A stretch of DNA of 64,000 nt from Flavobacteriaceae bacterium (lineage in GTDB: Bacteria; Bacteroidota; Bacteroidia; Flavobacteriales; Flavobacteriaceae), in the NCBI GenBank assembly GCA_028284745.1, contig JANQRC010000043.1, positions 1 through 64,000 on the forward strand, written 5' to 3'. Shown here in pieces: positions 1 through 8,410 of this stretch (position 1 is the first letter of the stretch; each line of letters opens with the position of its first letter). A program made the translations under genes and the position numbers. The notes under the pieces were generated by a model. That model worked only from the letters and a program-made list of their open reading frames with translations. It was not told where the DNA came from and did no database searches.

Positions 1-1
1 A

Positions 2-730
2 AAGAGTGATAAGATAGACCTCAACGCGCTTAAAGCGTATGGATTCGATACGGTAGACCAAGTATACAACTGGCGTAACTACAAAAGATTAGGCGGCGGC
101 GTGGTCTCAGACCTTGGGTCGCATCAGATCGATATCTTCAATTGGTTCTTTGATGCGTATCCGCATACGATCCATGCTACAGGCAACAACTCCTATTTTG
201 GTCATGAGCAAGCAGATACCATGGCAACCATCCTAGAGTACAACACCCCTAACGGACCTGCCATTGGCATCTATGAGAACATATCAAACTCAAGGGCCAT
301 CGGTGTGTATGAGCGATTCATAGGGGATCATGGTGCCTTTATCATTTCAGAAGGAAAGGACAATAAGATCTATCGCGAATCAAGAGTAGATAGCAAACAA
401 TGGGAGAAATACGTCGATGCCGGCTACATAGCCAACTTTGCAGACATGCAGAAGTACAAGGTAAAAGAGTCGGGCGATTCGGGCATCAAAGAGACAGCAC
501 CGCAGGTCAGTTATGACATCCATGAGATGCGCGATATGGATAGGGTGTACAATATGGCCGCTCATACCGCGCATCTTTACAATTTTATCGAAACTGTGAG
601 AGGAGAGGAAACACTTAATTATGACGCCATCACCTCCTACAAGTCTGAAGTGTGTATCTACAAGATCCATGACGCCATCAATGCCAATGGAGAAAAGATC
701 AAGATCGCCCCAGAGGAGTATGAGATATAA
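2..730 (+). CDS. Gfo/Idh/MocA family oxidoreductase, 5' truncated by window edge
   Basis: The reading frame is open from base 2 to the stop at 728-730, so the gene begins outside the window and only about 242 C-terminal residues are seen. The stretch GGGVVSDLGSHQIDIFNW is the family's conserved segment with the D-x-x-S/x-H-x-x-D catalytic-type motif at the start of the C-terminal alpha/beta domain. Family members use NAD(P) to oxidise or reduce sugars and related polyols; the N-terminal Rossmann fold would lie upstream. A GTG at 101 could be mistaken for the start, but coding clearly continues before it. The substrate cannot be judged. The next gene follows 36 bases later behind its own promoter-like box. 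Confidence 0.85.
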   Translation, partial: KSDKIDLNALKAYGFDTVDQVYNWRNYKRLGGGVVSDLGSHQIDIFNWFFDAYPHTIHATGNNSYFGHEQADTMATILEYNTPNGPAIGIYENISNSRAIGVYERFIGDHGAFIISEGKDNKIYRESRVDSKQWEKYVDAGYIANFADMQKYKVKESGDSGIKETAPQVSYDIHEMRDMDRVYNMAAHTAHLYNFIETVRGEETLNYDAITSYKSEVCIYKIHDAINANGEKIKIAPEEYEI

Positions 731-741
731 TGCTCAATTCA

Positions 742-749
742 TACCTTTG
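742..749 (+). promoter_or_regulatory. Promoter -7 box of kdsA
   Basis: TACCTTTG fits the Bacteroidetes -7 consensus TAnnTTTG and lies 17 bases before the kdsA start. No convincing -33 TTTG is seen at the expected distance, so this is a partial match. Confidence 0.4.
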
Positions 750-766
750 CCAAAACTCCAAAGGAT

Positions 767-1585
767 ATGGAATTAAGCCTTGTTCCCAAACTAAAGCATA
801 CGAGCAGCAATAACTTTTTCCTACTTGCAGGACCTTGTGCCATCGAGGGTGAGGACATGGCTCTTCGTATTGCCGAAAAGGTAGTTTCGATCACTGACAA
901 GTTAGCGATCCCCTATGTGTTCAAGGGTAGTTTTAAAAAGGCGAATCGTAGCCGCATCGATAGTTTTACAGGTATCGGTGATGAGAAGGCCTTGAAGATC
1001 TTGCGCAAAGTCTCGGAAACTTTTGATGTACCTACCGTTACGGACATCCATGAGAATGAAGACGCTGTCAAAGCCGCCGAATATGTGGACGTGCTACAGA
1101 TTCCTGCTTTTTTAGTGCGTCAAACCGACCTAGTGGTCGCTGCTGCAAGAACGAGCAAAGTGATCAACCTCAAAAAGGGACAGTTTATGAGCCCCGAAGC
1201 TATGCAACATGCTGTGCGTAAGGTAAAGGATTCGGGAAATGACAAAGCCTGGATCACGGATCGCGGTACCATGTTCGGCTATCAAGATATGGTCGTAGAC
1301 TTTCGCGGCATTCCCACCATGAGGCAATTTGCGCCTGTCGTGCTGGATGTTACACATTCGTTACAACAGCCCAATCAAACTTCAGGCGTTACGGGAGGTC
1401 GTCCAGAAATGATCGAGACCATTTCAAGAGCAGGTGTGGCCGCTGGTGTAGATGGCTTGTTCATGGAAACACATTTCGACCCGAAAAATGCTAAGAGTGA
1501 TGGCGCCAACATGCTAGACCTTTCCTTGTTAGAGGGGCTGCTGACGCGGCTAGTGGCCATCAGAAAGACTATTTCCCATTTTTGA
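767..1585 (+). CDS. kdsA: 3-deoxy-8-phosphooctulonate synthase (KDO-8-P synthase)
   Basis: The 272-residue protein condenses phosphoenolpyruvate with arabinose 5-phosphate to give KDO 8-phosphate, the precursor of the inner-core sugar of lipopolysaccharide, in the cytosol. Family hallmarks are visible: AGPCAIE at residues 21-27, VFKGSFKKANRSR, VTDIHE, NLKKGQF and DVTHSLQQPN. Cys24 in AGPC occupies the position that is Asn in the E. coli enzyme. By family knowledge that Cys marks the metal-dependent class. Length is normal. The ATG at 767 sits shortly after a TACCTTTG promoter box, which supports this start. Confidence 0.96.
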   Translation: MELSLVPKLKHTSSNNFFLLAGPCAIEGEDMALRIAEKVVSITDKLAIPYVFKGSFKKANRSRIDSFTGIGDEKALKILRKVSETFDVPTVTDIHENEDAVKAAEYVDVLQIPAFLVRQTDLVVAAARTSKVINLKKGQFMSPEAMQHAVRKVKDSGNDKAWITDRGTMFGYQDMVVDFRGIPTMRQFAPVVLDVTHSLQQPNQTSGVTGGRPEMIETISRAGVAAGVDGLFMETHFDPKNAKSDGANMLDLSLLEGLLTRLVAIRKTISHF

Positions 1586-1662
1586 ATACTTGAGAAAGAG
1601 GTGGGTTGATACAAAATCATCCGTTTCTTCTAGACCATTATTAGCAAAAAAAGTGTATTTTC

Positions 1663-2109
1663 ATGGAAAATTTCCTTTTGAAGAATTTATCAACACTGAT
1701 CTTCCTTGTCTCATCATGCATGATGTATAGCAATTGCACGTCTAATAAAGGAATTGAGCAGCATAGAGATTCAGAAGTAATGGACAAGGACCAGGTCACA
1801 AATAATACATCTTCACAGATCAAGTACAAGAAAATATTGAATGAAGAGAAAACAATGACGCTTCATGTCTCTAAAGCGCCTAGGACACACTTGATCTATG
1901 ATTTTGACTACTATGTTTCGGATGTGAAGACAGATGATATTCTAGAACGTGGCACGTATACTGGCCTCGATGTATCATGGCATGACAATACGTCGATCAA
2001 ACTTGTTCCATATGTTGGCATAGTTCAAAAAGAAAAGAGCATTAACCCCGAGGATAGCCTTTCACATGGACAAGCAAACCACAACACTATAGTAAAGATC
2101 AATTTTTAA
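1663..2109 (+). CDS. Hypothetical lipoprotein
   Basis: This 148-residue protein is not recognised. It starts with a hydrophobic segment (about residues 6-22) that contains two cysteines, at about residues 19 and 25 (SSCMM, SNCTS), so a lipoprotein signal is plausible. The mature part is polar and lacks known motifs; a HVSKAPRTHLIYDFDYYVSD segment suggests a small beta-rich domain. It lies 41 bases before the large BNR protein on the same strand and could be co-transcribed. A 15-bp direct repeat covers its stop codon. Confidence 0.6.
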   Translation: MENFLLKNLSTLIFLVSSCMMYSNCTSNKGIEQHRDSEVMDKDQVTNNTSSQIKYKKILNEEKTMTLHVSKAPRTHLIYDFDYYVSDVKTDDILERGTYTGLDVSWHDNTSIKLVPYVGIVQKEKSINPEDSLSHGQANHNTIVKINF

Positions 2110-2135
2110 TAACCAAGATTAATTTTTAATAACCA
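2101..2135 (+). repeat. 15-bp direct repeat with 20-bp period
   Basis: AATTTTTAATAACCA occurs at 2101-2115 and again at 2121-2135. The first copy contains the stop codon of the upstream lipoprotein gene, and the second lies in the leader of the BNR gene. It looks like a small local duplication. Confidence 0.8.
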
Positions 2136-2150
2136 CAAAACCGTATTATT

Positions 2151-5100
2151 ATGAAAAAAAAGATTACCCCTGTTTTTTTATTCATATTGACCTTTCTGAC
2201 AGTTGTTTCGTGCAACGATGTAAATGTCGATGCTGAAAAAGATGCAAGTGAATTAAAGAGAACGTCTCAAGTAACCAAACAGGACATTCAGAAAGCAAAA
2301 GAGAGAAATGGTATTCCTGCAGACAAAAAAGGAATAGAATTAATGGCGGAGTACCATGCACAGATCAGAAAGCCAATAGGTGCTGAAAAATCCAACTATG
2401 AAAAAGGCTATCTCCTCGAAGAACTCAAGAAAGCAAAGGCCAGAGCCAAAAACAGAACAGGATCACGAACTCCTACAGCAACTTTCACAGAAAGGGGCCC
2501 CAACAATGTACCTGGCAGGTCTAGAGCCATACTTGTACATCCCACCAATGACAATGTTTGGTTTGTAGGTACAGCAGGAGGTGGAGTATGGACAACCACA
2601 GACGCAGGCACCACATGGGCCAATCTCACCGACAATCAAATACCAAACTTGTCTACATCAACACTGGCATTATGTGAATCTGTTCCCAATACGATGTATG
2701 CTGGTTCTGGTGAGCCCTTTGGGAATTTAGATGCCATTGGCGGTTCAGGAGTTTTCAAAACAACTGACGGTGGAACCACATGGGCGCAACTCGCAAATAC
2801 AGAAACCTTTGGTGATGTAGGAAGAATCGTTGTAGATCCAAATGATGCAGACCACGTTGTAATGGGAACTGACTCTGGCATATATCTAAGTACCAATGGC
2901 GGTACGACCTGGAGCCAGACCTACGCTAATGGAAATGTGCAAGATCTGGATGCCACACCGGGAAACTTCGATGTGATGTATGGTTCTGCAAACGGAGTAG
3001 GGATCGTTAAAAGTACTGATGGTGGAGCCACGTGGAGTCTGGTCTTCGATGTTAGCGTTGTCAACTCAGGTATCTCTAGAATAGAAACTGGCGTCTCTGC
3101 TGTAGATCCTGATGTAGTAGTGCTCTGCGCATACGCTCCTGGGGCAGCAGCTCAAAGTACTGACACCGATCTATTTATCTCAAGAGATGCAGGCGCAACT
3201 TTCACCAACCTTACTTCTACCGGAACCGAGGACCGCAAGAACCTTGTTGGCGGCCAAGGTTGGTACGACAACATCGTATTGAATCATCCCTTTGACGAGA
3301 ACATTTTTTATGTTGGCGGCGTAGAGCTATTTAAGGTGACCGTGAATCCCGCAGACAATTCCTTTGCTGCTGTCGAAATGGCGGCCACACAACAAAACGG
3401 CAACCTAAATCAAGTAAACACCAATGTGCATGTTGACCAACATGGACTAGCTTACATCGAGGACTCAGCAACTACATTTAGGCTAATCTTAGCCGGAGAC
3501 GGCGGCATACACACCGCAACTTCGGCCACGGATCCAGGTGTGGCCAACAATACCTGGACAAGTGCGGTCTCAGGAAAGAATAGCACACAGTTTTACGGAG
3601 CAGATAAGAGAAATGGAACCATCGATTATGTGGGTGGCGCCCAAGATAATGGATCATGGGTCACACTTGCCAACAATACGACAGCTACCTCTAATTACAT
3701 ATCTGCGCTAGGTGGTGATGGTTTTGAAGCGATCTGGCACTATAACAACCCCAATGACTTCATCGTATCATCTCAGTTCAATAATATCGTGACCTATTTC
3801 AATCTGGGTGCCAGCTTCGGTACATTCCCACAAGCGGGTAATGGTCCTTTTTATTCCAAAGTGGCCAATGCCAATAACAATCCGGATGCCGTTTTTGCCG
3901 TGAACAGTTCTGGAGTATGGAGGTCTACAGATTTTGGCGCCAACTGGAATCTTACCTCGATCACAGAAAATGGTTTTGGAAATGTAGGCAACGCCAGTGC
4001 CTTAAATGTGAAAGTGTCCGTTGCTGACCCTGATGTGGTTTGGGCCGGCGTTGCGATGACAGAGAGTAATTTTTATAGCTTGTTCTTATCTCAAGATAAT
4101 GGTCAAAGCTTTTCTAAAGTGAGTTCATACGCTCCTGGTAATGGACATAACTTCTTCATCTCAGGCATGGCAGCCTCTCCGACAAACCCAAATAGAGCGT
4201 ATGCCCTATTCTCGGCTGCTGGTGCTGCCAAGATCATCAGAACCAATGACCTTGGGCAGACTTGGGCAGACATCTCCGGTTTTGAGTCTGGCATAGATAT
4301 CGGCTTCCCTGACGTAGCTGTACATTGTCTAGTAGAAATGCCTTATGATGAAACTATTTTATGGGCAGGAACCGACATTGGTATTTTTGAGTCTACAGAC
4401 TCAGGAGCAAGTTGGGCACTGCGCTCAGACCTTATCCCCGTAGCTGTCTATGACATGAAGGTTGTTAATGACCAAGTAGTCATAGCCACGCATGGTAGGG
4501 GAATATGGTCTGCAACCATAGCAGAACTGTCTGGCTATGAGCCACCTGCGTACTTTGCACCGCCAACTATCGTCTCTGTGAATCAAGAAAGCATTAGCAA
4601 TACTAATGCCGTCATCACCTATCAAGTAGCTTCTAACGATATAGACAGAGTAAAAATATTCGTCGACGGTGTTGAAGTTCAAGAAGTCACTCAGAATTTT
4701 ACTACTGGTGTTGATTATACCTATGTATATTCGCATCCCTCAGAAGGTACATTCGAATATGGGGCCAATGCCTTTGACGATGACACTGCTCGTGAATCCA
4801 TCAGAGCCACAACAACGGCAGAAATTATCGATTTCAATGCTCCTGTTGCTGGAATAGATATCACCACCTTTGCTACTGCTGATGTGAGCGGCACCGATTT
4901 CCTCATAAATAATTTAAGTGGGGCGATAAGTGCTGACGCATTGAATAATGAAGACCATCCCTACTCTAACAACAGAACGTATACTACCGTTCTAAAAACG
5001 CCCCTCATCATCAATACCACAGACAATGACCTAATTTATGAGGACTTCGCGATCACTGAAGTAGGCTTCGACTTTGTTTTCATCGAGGGTAGTACAGACC

Positions 5101-5618
5101 TGCAGACCTGGACCGTACTAGACACCTACGATGCTACTCGTTTCCCAGATTGGCAGGCAGAAGACACAACTATCCAAGGTGGTGGCACAGCAAATATAAC
5201 AGATGCTCTATTTAAAGAACAAAGCATTGACCTGGGCACTACGTTCAGCCAAGGAGACAATGTGGTCATCCGTCTAAGACTAACGACCGACCCTGCCGTG
5301 ATCAGCTATGGTTGGGCCATACGTTCTTTGAAATTCAACCAGTCTGTATTTTCAGTGAATGAAAATACCTTATCTGATGGCATCAACATATATCCAACAA
5401 TGTCTAATGGTAATTTCACCATTACAAGTAAAAACATGGCAGAGGACATGGAGATGAAAATATTTGACCTCGGCGGAAAGACCGTCTCCGATCAAACGCT
5501 CGAATTTTCAAGAGCAACGTCTGCAAATGTAAGTGTCAATCTTAATTCAGGTGTGTACATTGTTCAATTAGTGTCTCCGGAAGGAAGTCGCTTCACCAGA
5601 AAGATCGTTATCAAATAA
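2151..5618 (+). CDS. Large BNR/sortilin-like beta-propeller protein with type IX sorting domain
   Basis: The 1155-residue protein is exported. It has a hydrophobic leader ending in VVSC (Cys21), which reads as a lipobox. From about residue 110 to 800 it carries BNR/Asp-box repeats of the kind TTDAGTTWANL and STDGGATWSL, which fold as beta-propellers of the VPS10/sialidase type. These are followed by Fn3-like and beta-rich segments. The last 75 residues (SVNENTLSDGINIYPTMSNG to RKIVIK) form a typical type A type IX secretion CTD. No catalytic set is recognised, so binding or glycan recognition is as likely as hydrolysis. A strong hairpin terminator follows. The combination of lipobox and CTD is unusual. 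Confidence 0.88.
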   Translation: MKKKITPVFLFILTFLTVVSCNDVNVDAEKDASELKRTSQVTKQDIQKAKERNGIPADKKGIELMAEYHAQIRKPIGAEKSNYEKGYLLEELKKAKARAKNRTGSRTPTATFTERGPNNVPGRSRAILVHPTNDNVWFVGTAGGGVWTTTDAGTTWANLTDNQIPNLSTSTLALCESVPNTMYAGSGEPFGNLDAIGGSGVFKTTDGGTTWAQLANTETFGDVGRIVVDPNDADHVVMGTDSGIYLSTNGGTTWSQTYANGNVQDLDATPGNFDVMYGSANGVGIVKSTDGGATWSLVFDVSVVNSGISRIETGVSAVDPDVVVLCAYAPGAAAQSTDTDLFISRDAGATFTNLTSTGTEDRKNLVGGQGWYDNIVLNHPFDENIFYVGGVELFKVTVNPADNSFAAVEMAATQQNGNLNQVNTNVHVDQHGLAYIEDSATTFRLILAGDGGIHTATSATDPGVANNTWTSAVSGKNSTQFYGADKRNGTIDYVGGAQDNGSWVTLANNTTATSNYISALGGDGFEAIWHYNNPNDFIVSSQFNNIVTYFNLGASFGTFPQAGNGPFYSKVANANNNPDAVFAVNSSGVWRSTDFGANWNLTSITENGFGNVGNASALNVKVSVADPDVVWAGVAMTESNFYSLFLSQDNGQSFSKVSSYAPGNGHNFFISGMAASPTNPNRAYALFSAAGAAKIIRTNDLGQTWADISGFESGIDIGFPDVAVHCLVEMPYDETILWAGTDIGIFESTDSGASWALRSDLIPVAVYDMKVVNDQVVIATHGRGIWSATIAELSGYEPPAYFAPPTIVSVNQESISNTNAVITYQVASNDIDRVKIFVDGVEVQEVTQNFTTGVDYTYVYSHPSEGTFEYGANAFDDDTARESIRATTTAEIIDFNAPVAGIDITTFATADVSGTDFLINNLSGAISADALNNEDHPYSNNRTYTTVLKTPLIINTTDNDLIYEDFAITEVGFDFVFIEGSTDLQTWTVLDTYDATRFPDWQAEDTTIQGGGTANITDALFKEQSIDLGTTFSQGDNVVIRLRLTTDPAVISYGWAIRSLKFNQSVFSVNENTLSDGINIYPTMSNGNFTITSKNMAEDMEMKIFDLGGKTVSDQTLEFSRATSANVSVNLNSGVYIVQLVSPEGSRFTRKIVIK

Positions 5619-5639
5619 CTATATTGTCTAACTTAAATA

Positions 5640-5672
5640 AAGAATCCTTGTGATTTTATCACAAGGATTCTT
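5640..5672. terminator. Long hairpin between convergent genes
   Basis: A 15-bp perfect stem (5640-5654 with 5658-5672) closes a TTT loop. It is followed on the plus strand by CGTTTT. It separates the BNR gene from the leftward DUF1801 gene and probably terminates transcription of the former. Confidence 0.75.
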
Positions 5673-5724
5673 CGTTTTAAGGACTGACCGTCGCAAATGC
5701 CATGCAGATAAGAACACGGTGTTC

Positions 5725-6090
5725 TTAACGCCAGAACCCTTTATCCGCAACAGATTCAGCATCTTTCAATATCCCGACCAAGATATCATGGTCGATGCCT
5801 TCAATAGATGCATATCGCAGACTTCGGATCACCTTTCGGCCTTCTGTGACCATATGCTCTACATGTACTGTGAGATGAGCAGCATTCCAGAAGCCTACAT
5901 CAACATAGCCCTTCCCTTTGGGAACATTGAGATAACAAAAAGGTTTCCCGCCTAAATAATAGAACGGGATTCGATATTTGAACTTCAACTCAACTTTGGG
6001 AATGGTCTGCTCGATCACCACTTGCAAATGCAGCAAAATACCTTTGAAAGGCTCGGATTGTTCTAAGATATAATTTTCGGAAGGATTCAT
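5725..6090 (-). CDS. DUF1801-type (YdhG-like) small protein
   Basis: The 121-residue cytosolic protein resembles the DUF1801 family: an N-terminal helix pair, then KFKYRIPFYYLGGKPFCYLN and YVDVGFWNAAHL, which match the conserved beta-strand region. The function of this family is not established. The start ATG overlaps the end of the upstream 67-residue gene by four bases, so it is the third gene of a leftward operon headed by the dehydrogenase at 6277-7482. Confidence 0.75.
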   Translation of the reverse strand: MNPSENYILEQSEPFKGILLHLQVVIEQTIPKVELKFKYRIPFYYLGGKPFCYLNVPKGKGYVDVGFWNAAHLTVHVEHMVTEGRKVIRSLRYASIEGIDHDILVGILKDAESVADKGFWR

Positions 6091-6290
6091 ATATTCAAAC
6101 TAGAAAACATATAGCGCATGCTCAAAACGTTGAGGTCCTTTTTACTTACAGGCAGGGCTTCTTGATACTGGTCTTGCTCATACCGCTGACATTCATCAAG
6201 GAATTGATTCGTGAACGTGCTACGCGGCAGCAAGATGTTGTACAAGGGCTGTTTGTGTGATACAAATGGCTCCTTCTTAACCCTTTCCAT
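6087..6290 (-). CDS. Small hypothetical protein in dehydrogenase operon
   Basis: The 67-residue protein is not recognised and has no signal peptide or membrane segment. Support comes from context: its start lies inside the last 14 bases of the upstream dehydrogenase gene, and its stop overlaps the start of the DUF1801 gene. Such back-to-back overlaps are typical of translationally coupled genes. It is rich in charged and aromatic residues. Confidence 0.5.
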   Translation of the reverse strand: MERVKKEPFVSHKQPLYNILLPRSTFTNQFLDECQRYEQDQYQEALPVSKKDLNVLSMRYMFSSLNI

Positions 6291-7482
6291 CTACATAATC
6301 CCGAAGATACATGTAGGGCTCCGTTAACTCACCGTTTTGAGTCATACGGGCACGCTCCAGGATCCCTTCTTCATCACCATTGAAAAAGGCAGGGATCACA
6401 TATGCCAAAAAGGCTTCGCCAAAGCCCATGCTCGCATCTGCCGGCAATTCGCAGGGCAAATTGTCTACAGCCATTACAGCAATAGCGCCTTTCTTTTTGA
6501 AATCAATTTCAGATTCACCTTTTGGGTCATAGCCGTAGATCGGGTCAGCAATGGTAGAAGGTCTTATTGTCGAGGCCACTGGTCCGTCAATATCGCAACT
6601 GATGTCTGCCACTACCTTGATCTTGAAATTTGGAGACCTTGCGTCTTCTCTTGTATACAGATACGGAGCGCCCTCTCCATAAAAGTGTCCGGCAATGTAG
6701 AGGTCTGTAACCTCGGCAAACCGCATGAAGTTTGACCTGTAGTCCTTAGGATTACTGAAAAAATCCTTCTTCCCCAGATCCTGGCCATCTTTCCGCTTGT
6801 TGTAGTCCAGCACATCGATATTGCAGTACACAGGCTCGTCAAAAGTTTGTGTGAGGTATTGGGTAACGGTCACCTCACGCAGCTTCATGCCATCAAGCAT
6901 TTCCTTGGCGCCCTTGCCCACCTTTCCCCTGCCGGTGAGCAGCACCTTCATATTGTGCAAGGGAACACGCTGTAAGACATCGACCAAAGCCTGTTGGTCG
7001 GGCAAGGTCTCTGCTTTGGGCATTTCATAAACATCAAACTTCAGTCCATAGGCTCTAAATCCGTTATAGGCCCCAACAATACCGGCATAACGTCCAAAAG
7101 CTACCAGTCTTCTGCCTTTGGGACCGGTGATCACCTCATGGTCGTACAACTCGATGTTCTTTTCCAAGATCGCTTGGAGCAGGTTTCGATTGTAGGGTTG
7201 TTTTTTGATGGTATGAGAGAAGAAGAAGTATTTTTTATCGGCGACCAGTGCCTCGACAGGTACTTCTTTCACACCAAGCATGATGTCACAATCAGTCACA
7301 TCATCGGTCACCTGCAGTCCTTCGTTCTGATACTCCTCATCAGTGAATACTCTGATATCCGAGCTTTCTACATGTACTTTGGCTTCTGGGAAGTGTTCTT
7401 CTAGATGTCGGGCAGCTTTTGGAGAGAGTACTACGCGACGATCGGGCGGGTCCTTGCGTTCCTTGATGAGTGCGAATTTCAT
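6277..7482 (-). CDS. NAD(P)-dependent alanine/saccharopine dehydrogenase-like oxidoreductase
   Basis: The 401-residue cytosolic protein starts with KFALIKERKDPPDRRVVLSP, the signature of the AlaDh/PNT N-terminal domain, and carries GRYAGIVGAYNGFRAYG in the following region. A Rossmann-type nucleotide-binding segment VLLTGRGKVGKGAKEML lies near residues 185-201. Flavobacterial homologues are usually named saccharopine dehydrogenase (NAD+, lysine-forming) or simply NAD(P)-dependent oxidoreductase; the true substrate is uncertain. It heads a three-gene leftward operon with overlapping junctions. Confidence 0.82.
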   Translation of the reverse strand: MKFALIKERKDPPDRRVVLSPKAARHLEEHFPEAKVHVESSDIRVFTDEEYQNEGLQVTDDVTDCDIMLGVKEVPVEALVADKKYFFFSHTIKKQPYNRNLLQAILEKNIELYDHEVITGPKGRRLVAFGRYAGIVGAYNGFRAYGLKFDVYEMPKAETLPDQQALVDVLQRVPLHNMKVLLTGRGKVGKGAKEMLDGMKLREVTVTQYLTQTFDEPVYCNIDVLDYNKRKDGQDLGKKDFFSNPKDYRSNFMRFAEVTDLYIAGHFYGEGAPYLYTREDARSPNFKIKVVADISCDIDGPVASTIRPSTIADPIYGYDPKGESEIDFKKKGAIAVMAVDNLPCELPADASMGFGEAFLAYVIPAFFNGDEEGILERARMTQNGELTEPYMYLRDYVDGKG

Positions 7483-7591
7483 TGGCCAGTGTAGAAGTTT
7501 ATACTATTGAAGGGGAAGGCACCTACTGAAGACTGCCAACTGAAGACTGTCAACTGAAAAGTGGCATCAAATTTGCGCTAAAATACTTGAA

Positions 7592-7625
7592 TTTGAAGCG
7601 AGGCGCAAACTTTTTACTAGCTTTG
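7592..7625 (+). promoter_or_regulatory. Promoter of the ssrA leader transcript
   Basis: TTTG at 7592-7595 is followed 22 bases later by TAGCTTTG at 7618-7625, a full match to the Bacteroidetes -33/-7 pattern. Transcription would begin near 7632, just before the conserved RNA-like element and 170 bases before mature tmRNA. No closer promoter is evident. Confidence 0.5.
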
Positions 7626-7633
7626 CATTCGAG

Positions 7634-7704
7634 TTGCGTTAGGGATTGTAGCAAGCTACCGTGTAGCGCGAAAAGCCCGACCCCGAGTACTCGGGGGAAC
7701 GCCC
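7634..7704 (+). ncRNA. Flavo-1-like structured RNA element, copy 1
   Basis: The element starts TTGCGTTAGGGATTGTAG, continues through a short hairpin (GCTAC CGT GTAGC), the block GAAAAGCCCGACC, a second hairpin (CCCCGAGTACTCGGGG), and ends AACGCCC. GCGTT and AACGC can pair to close it. A second copy at 15722-15815 keeps the same unpaired blocks while both hairpins differ, which is the mark of a conserved RNA fold. From memory it resembles the flavobacterial Flavo-1 motif; that name is tentative. It sits in the probable 5' leader of ssrA. Confidence 0.55.
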
Positions 7705-7740
7705 AAGAGAAGCTCTTTGAAAAATGATGAGGTGGATGAG

Positions 7741-7791
7741 GTCCTGAAACTAGTTCAGGACGTGATCCGTTTACGATAAGCAAAGCTTATC
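7741..7791. repeat. Two hairpins just upstream of ssrA
   Basis: GTCCTGAA and TTCAGGAC (7741-7761) form one palindrome of the same general type as the CTGAA/TTCAG repeats elsewhere in this window. GATAAGC AAA GCTTATC (7775-7791) forms a second. The second ends 11 bases before mature tmRNA and could be a processing signal. Apart from these and the element above, the 7483-7802 gap also holds near-repeats of ACTGAAGACTG at 7525-7555 and no gene. Confidence 0.5.
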
Positions 7792-7802
7792 TAACTCATT
7801 AC

Positions 7803-8197
7803 GGGGTCGACTGGTTTTGACAGCGAGTCGAATTGAAGTGTAAGCACGTCGAGCCATGATGCTAATGCTCGTTAATCACTGTATCACACCTTTAAATGGC
7901 GAGAATAACTACGCTCTTGCTGCCTAATTAGACCGAATCATAGTAGGTCTTGGCCTAGCTCCGCGAGGCGGAGAAGCGAGATGTCTCTTGAAAGCCCTTG
8001 TTGATGGCGTTCTGCGAAGAGGCACCATAAAGATCAACACGAAAACTGTGGAGCTTCGACACAGTTTTTATCAAAGAAGCTAAGTTGGCAATAGGCGGTT
8101 CTGGGTCAGTTGCCAATCGAAAACCAAACTAGGACTACGCGTGTAGAAAGCATTTGAATTGCTTGTTTGGACGCGGGTTCGAATCCCGCCGACTCCA
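7803..8197 (+). ncRNA. ssrA: Transfer-messenger RNA (tmRNA)
   Basis: The 5' end GGGGTCG pairs with CGACTCC at 8190-8196 to make the tRNA-like acceptor stem, and a T-arm with GGGTTCGAATCCC lies at 8175-8187. The tag frame GGC GAG AAT AAC TAC GCT CTT GCT GCC TAA at 7898-7927 encodes GENNYALAA, the type expected in Flavobacteriia. With SmpB it rescues stalled ribosomes and marks their products for proteolysis. The discriminator A (8197) is followed by CGA, so CCA must be added enzymatically. The length of 395 nt is normal. Confidence 0.95.
7898..7927 (+). other. tmRNA tag reading frame (GENNYALAA)
   Basis: This is the messenger part of ssrA. Translation resumes at GGC (7898) and ends at TAA (7925-7927). 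The ALAA end is the usual degradation signal. Confidence 0.9.
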
Positions 8198-8198
8198 C
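8182..8198 (+). repeat. ssrA 3' end, proximal copy of 17-bp direct repeat
   Basis: AATCCCGCCGACTCCAC forms the 3' half of the T-arm and acceptor stem. The same 17 bases recur at 8339-8355. tmRNA 3' ends are known integration sites for tyrosine-recombinase elements. Confidence 0.75.
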
Positions 8199-8232
8199 GA
8201 TCAAGCGTAATTTCTTTACGGCTTGAAATAGG

Positions 8233-8270
8233 AAAATCTGCCAAGTTCACTTGAGCAGATTTTTTTGTTT
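8233..8270 (+). terminator. Terminator of ssrA
   Basis: AAAATCTGC and GCAGATTTT pair around an inner CAAGT/ACTTG stem with one bulged base. The right arm runs into a T-rich tract (ATTTTTTTGTTTT). It ends the tmRNA precursor about 70 bases after the mature end. Confidence 0.85.
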
Positions 8271-8338
8271 TAAGGCGTCTGGACCCCAGGACAGGAAATT
8301 ACATTTGCAAAACTGAAGACCAGGGAACACCACAGGGT

Positions 8339-8355
8339 AATCCCGCCGACTCCAC
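8339..8355 (+). repeat. ssrA 3' end, distal partial copy (attachment-site-like)
   Basis: This is a perfect 17-bp copy of the tmRNA 3' end, 157 bases after the first, without the rest of the gene. It is preceded by unrelated sequence and followed at once by different sequence and another hairpin terminator. This is what integration into ssrA leaves behind; no integrase gene is present in the window. Confidence 0.7.
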
Positions 8356-8384
8356 TAAAATCAAAATTATCACTTGAAAGGCAG

Positions 8385-8410
8385 AAGCGAGCAAGCAAAA
8401 GCTCGCTTTT
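8385..8410 (+). terminator. Second terminator after duplicated ssrA end
   Basis: AAGCGAGC and GCTCGCTT pair across an eight-base loop and run into TTGTATTT. It may be the original ssrA terminator, displaced by the insertion that created the 17-bp repeat. Confidence 0.6.

Noticed and set aside
5650-5955. 101-codon plus-strand frame over the DUF1801 gene
   Set aside because: It begins in the terminator hairpin and is antisense to a gene with a recognisable family.
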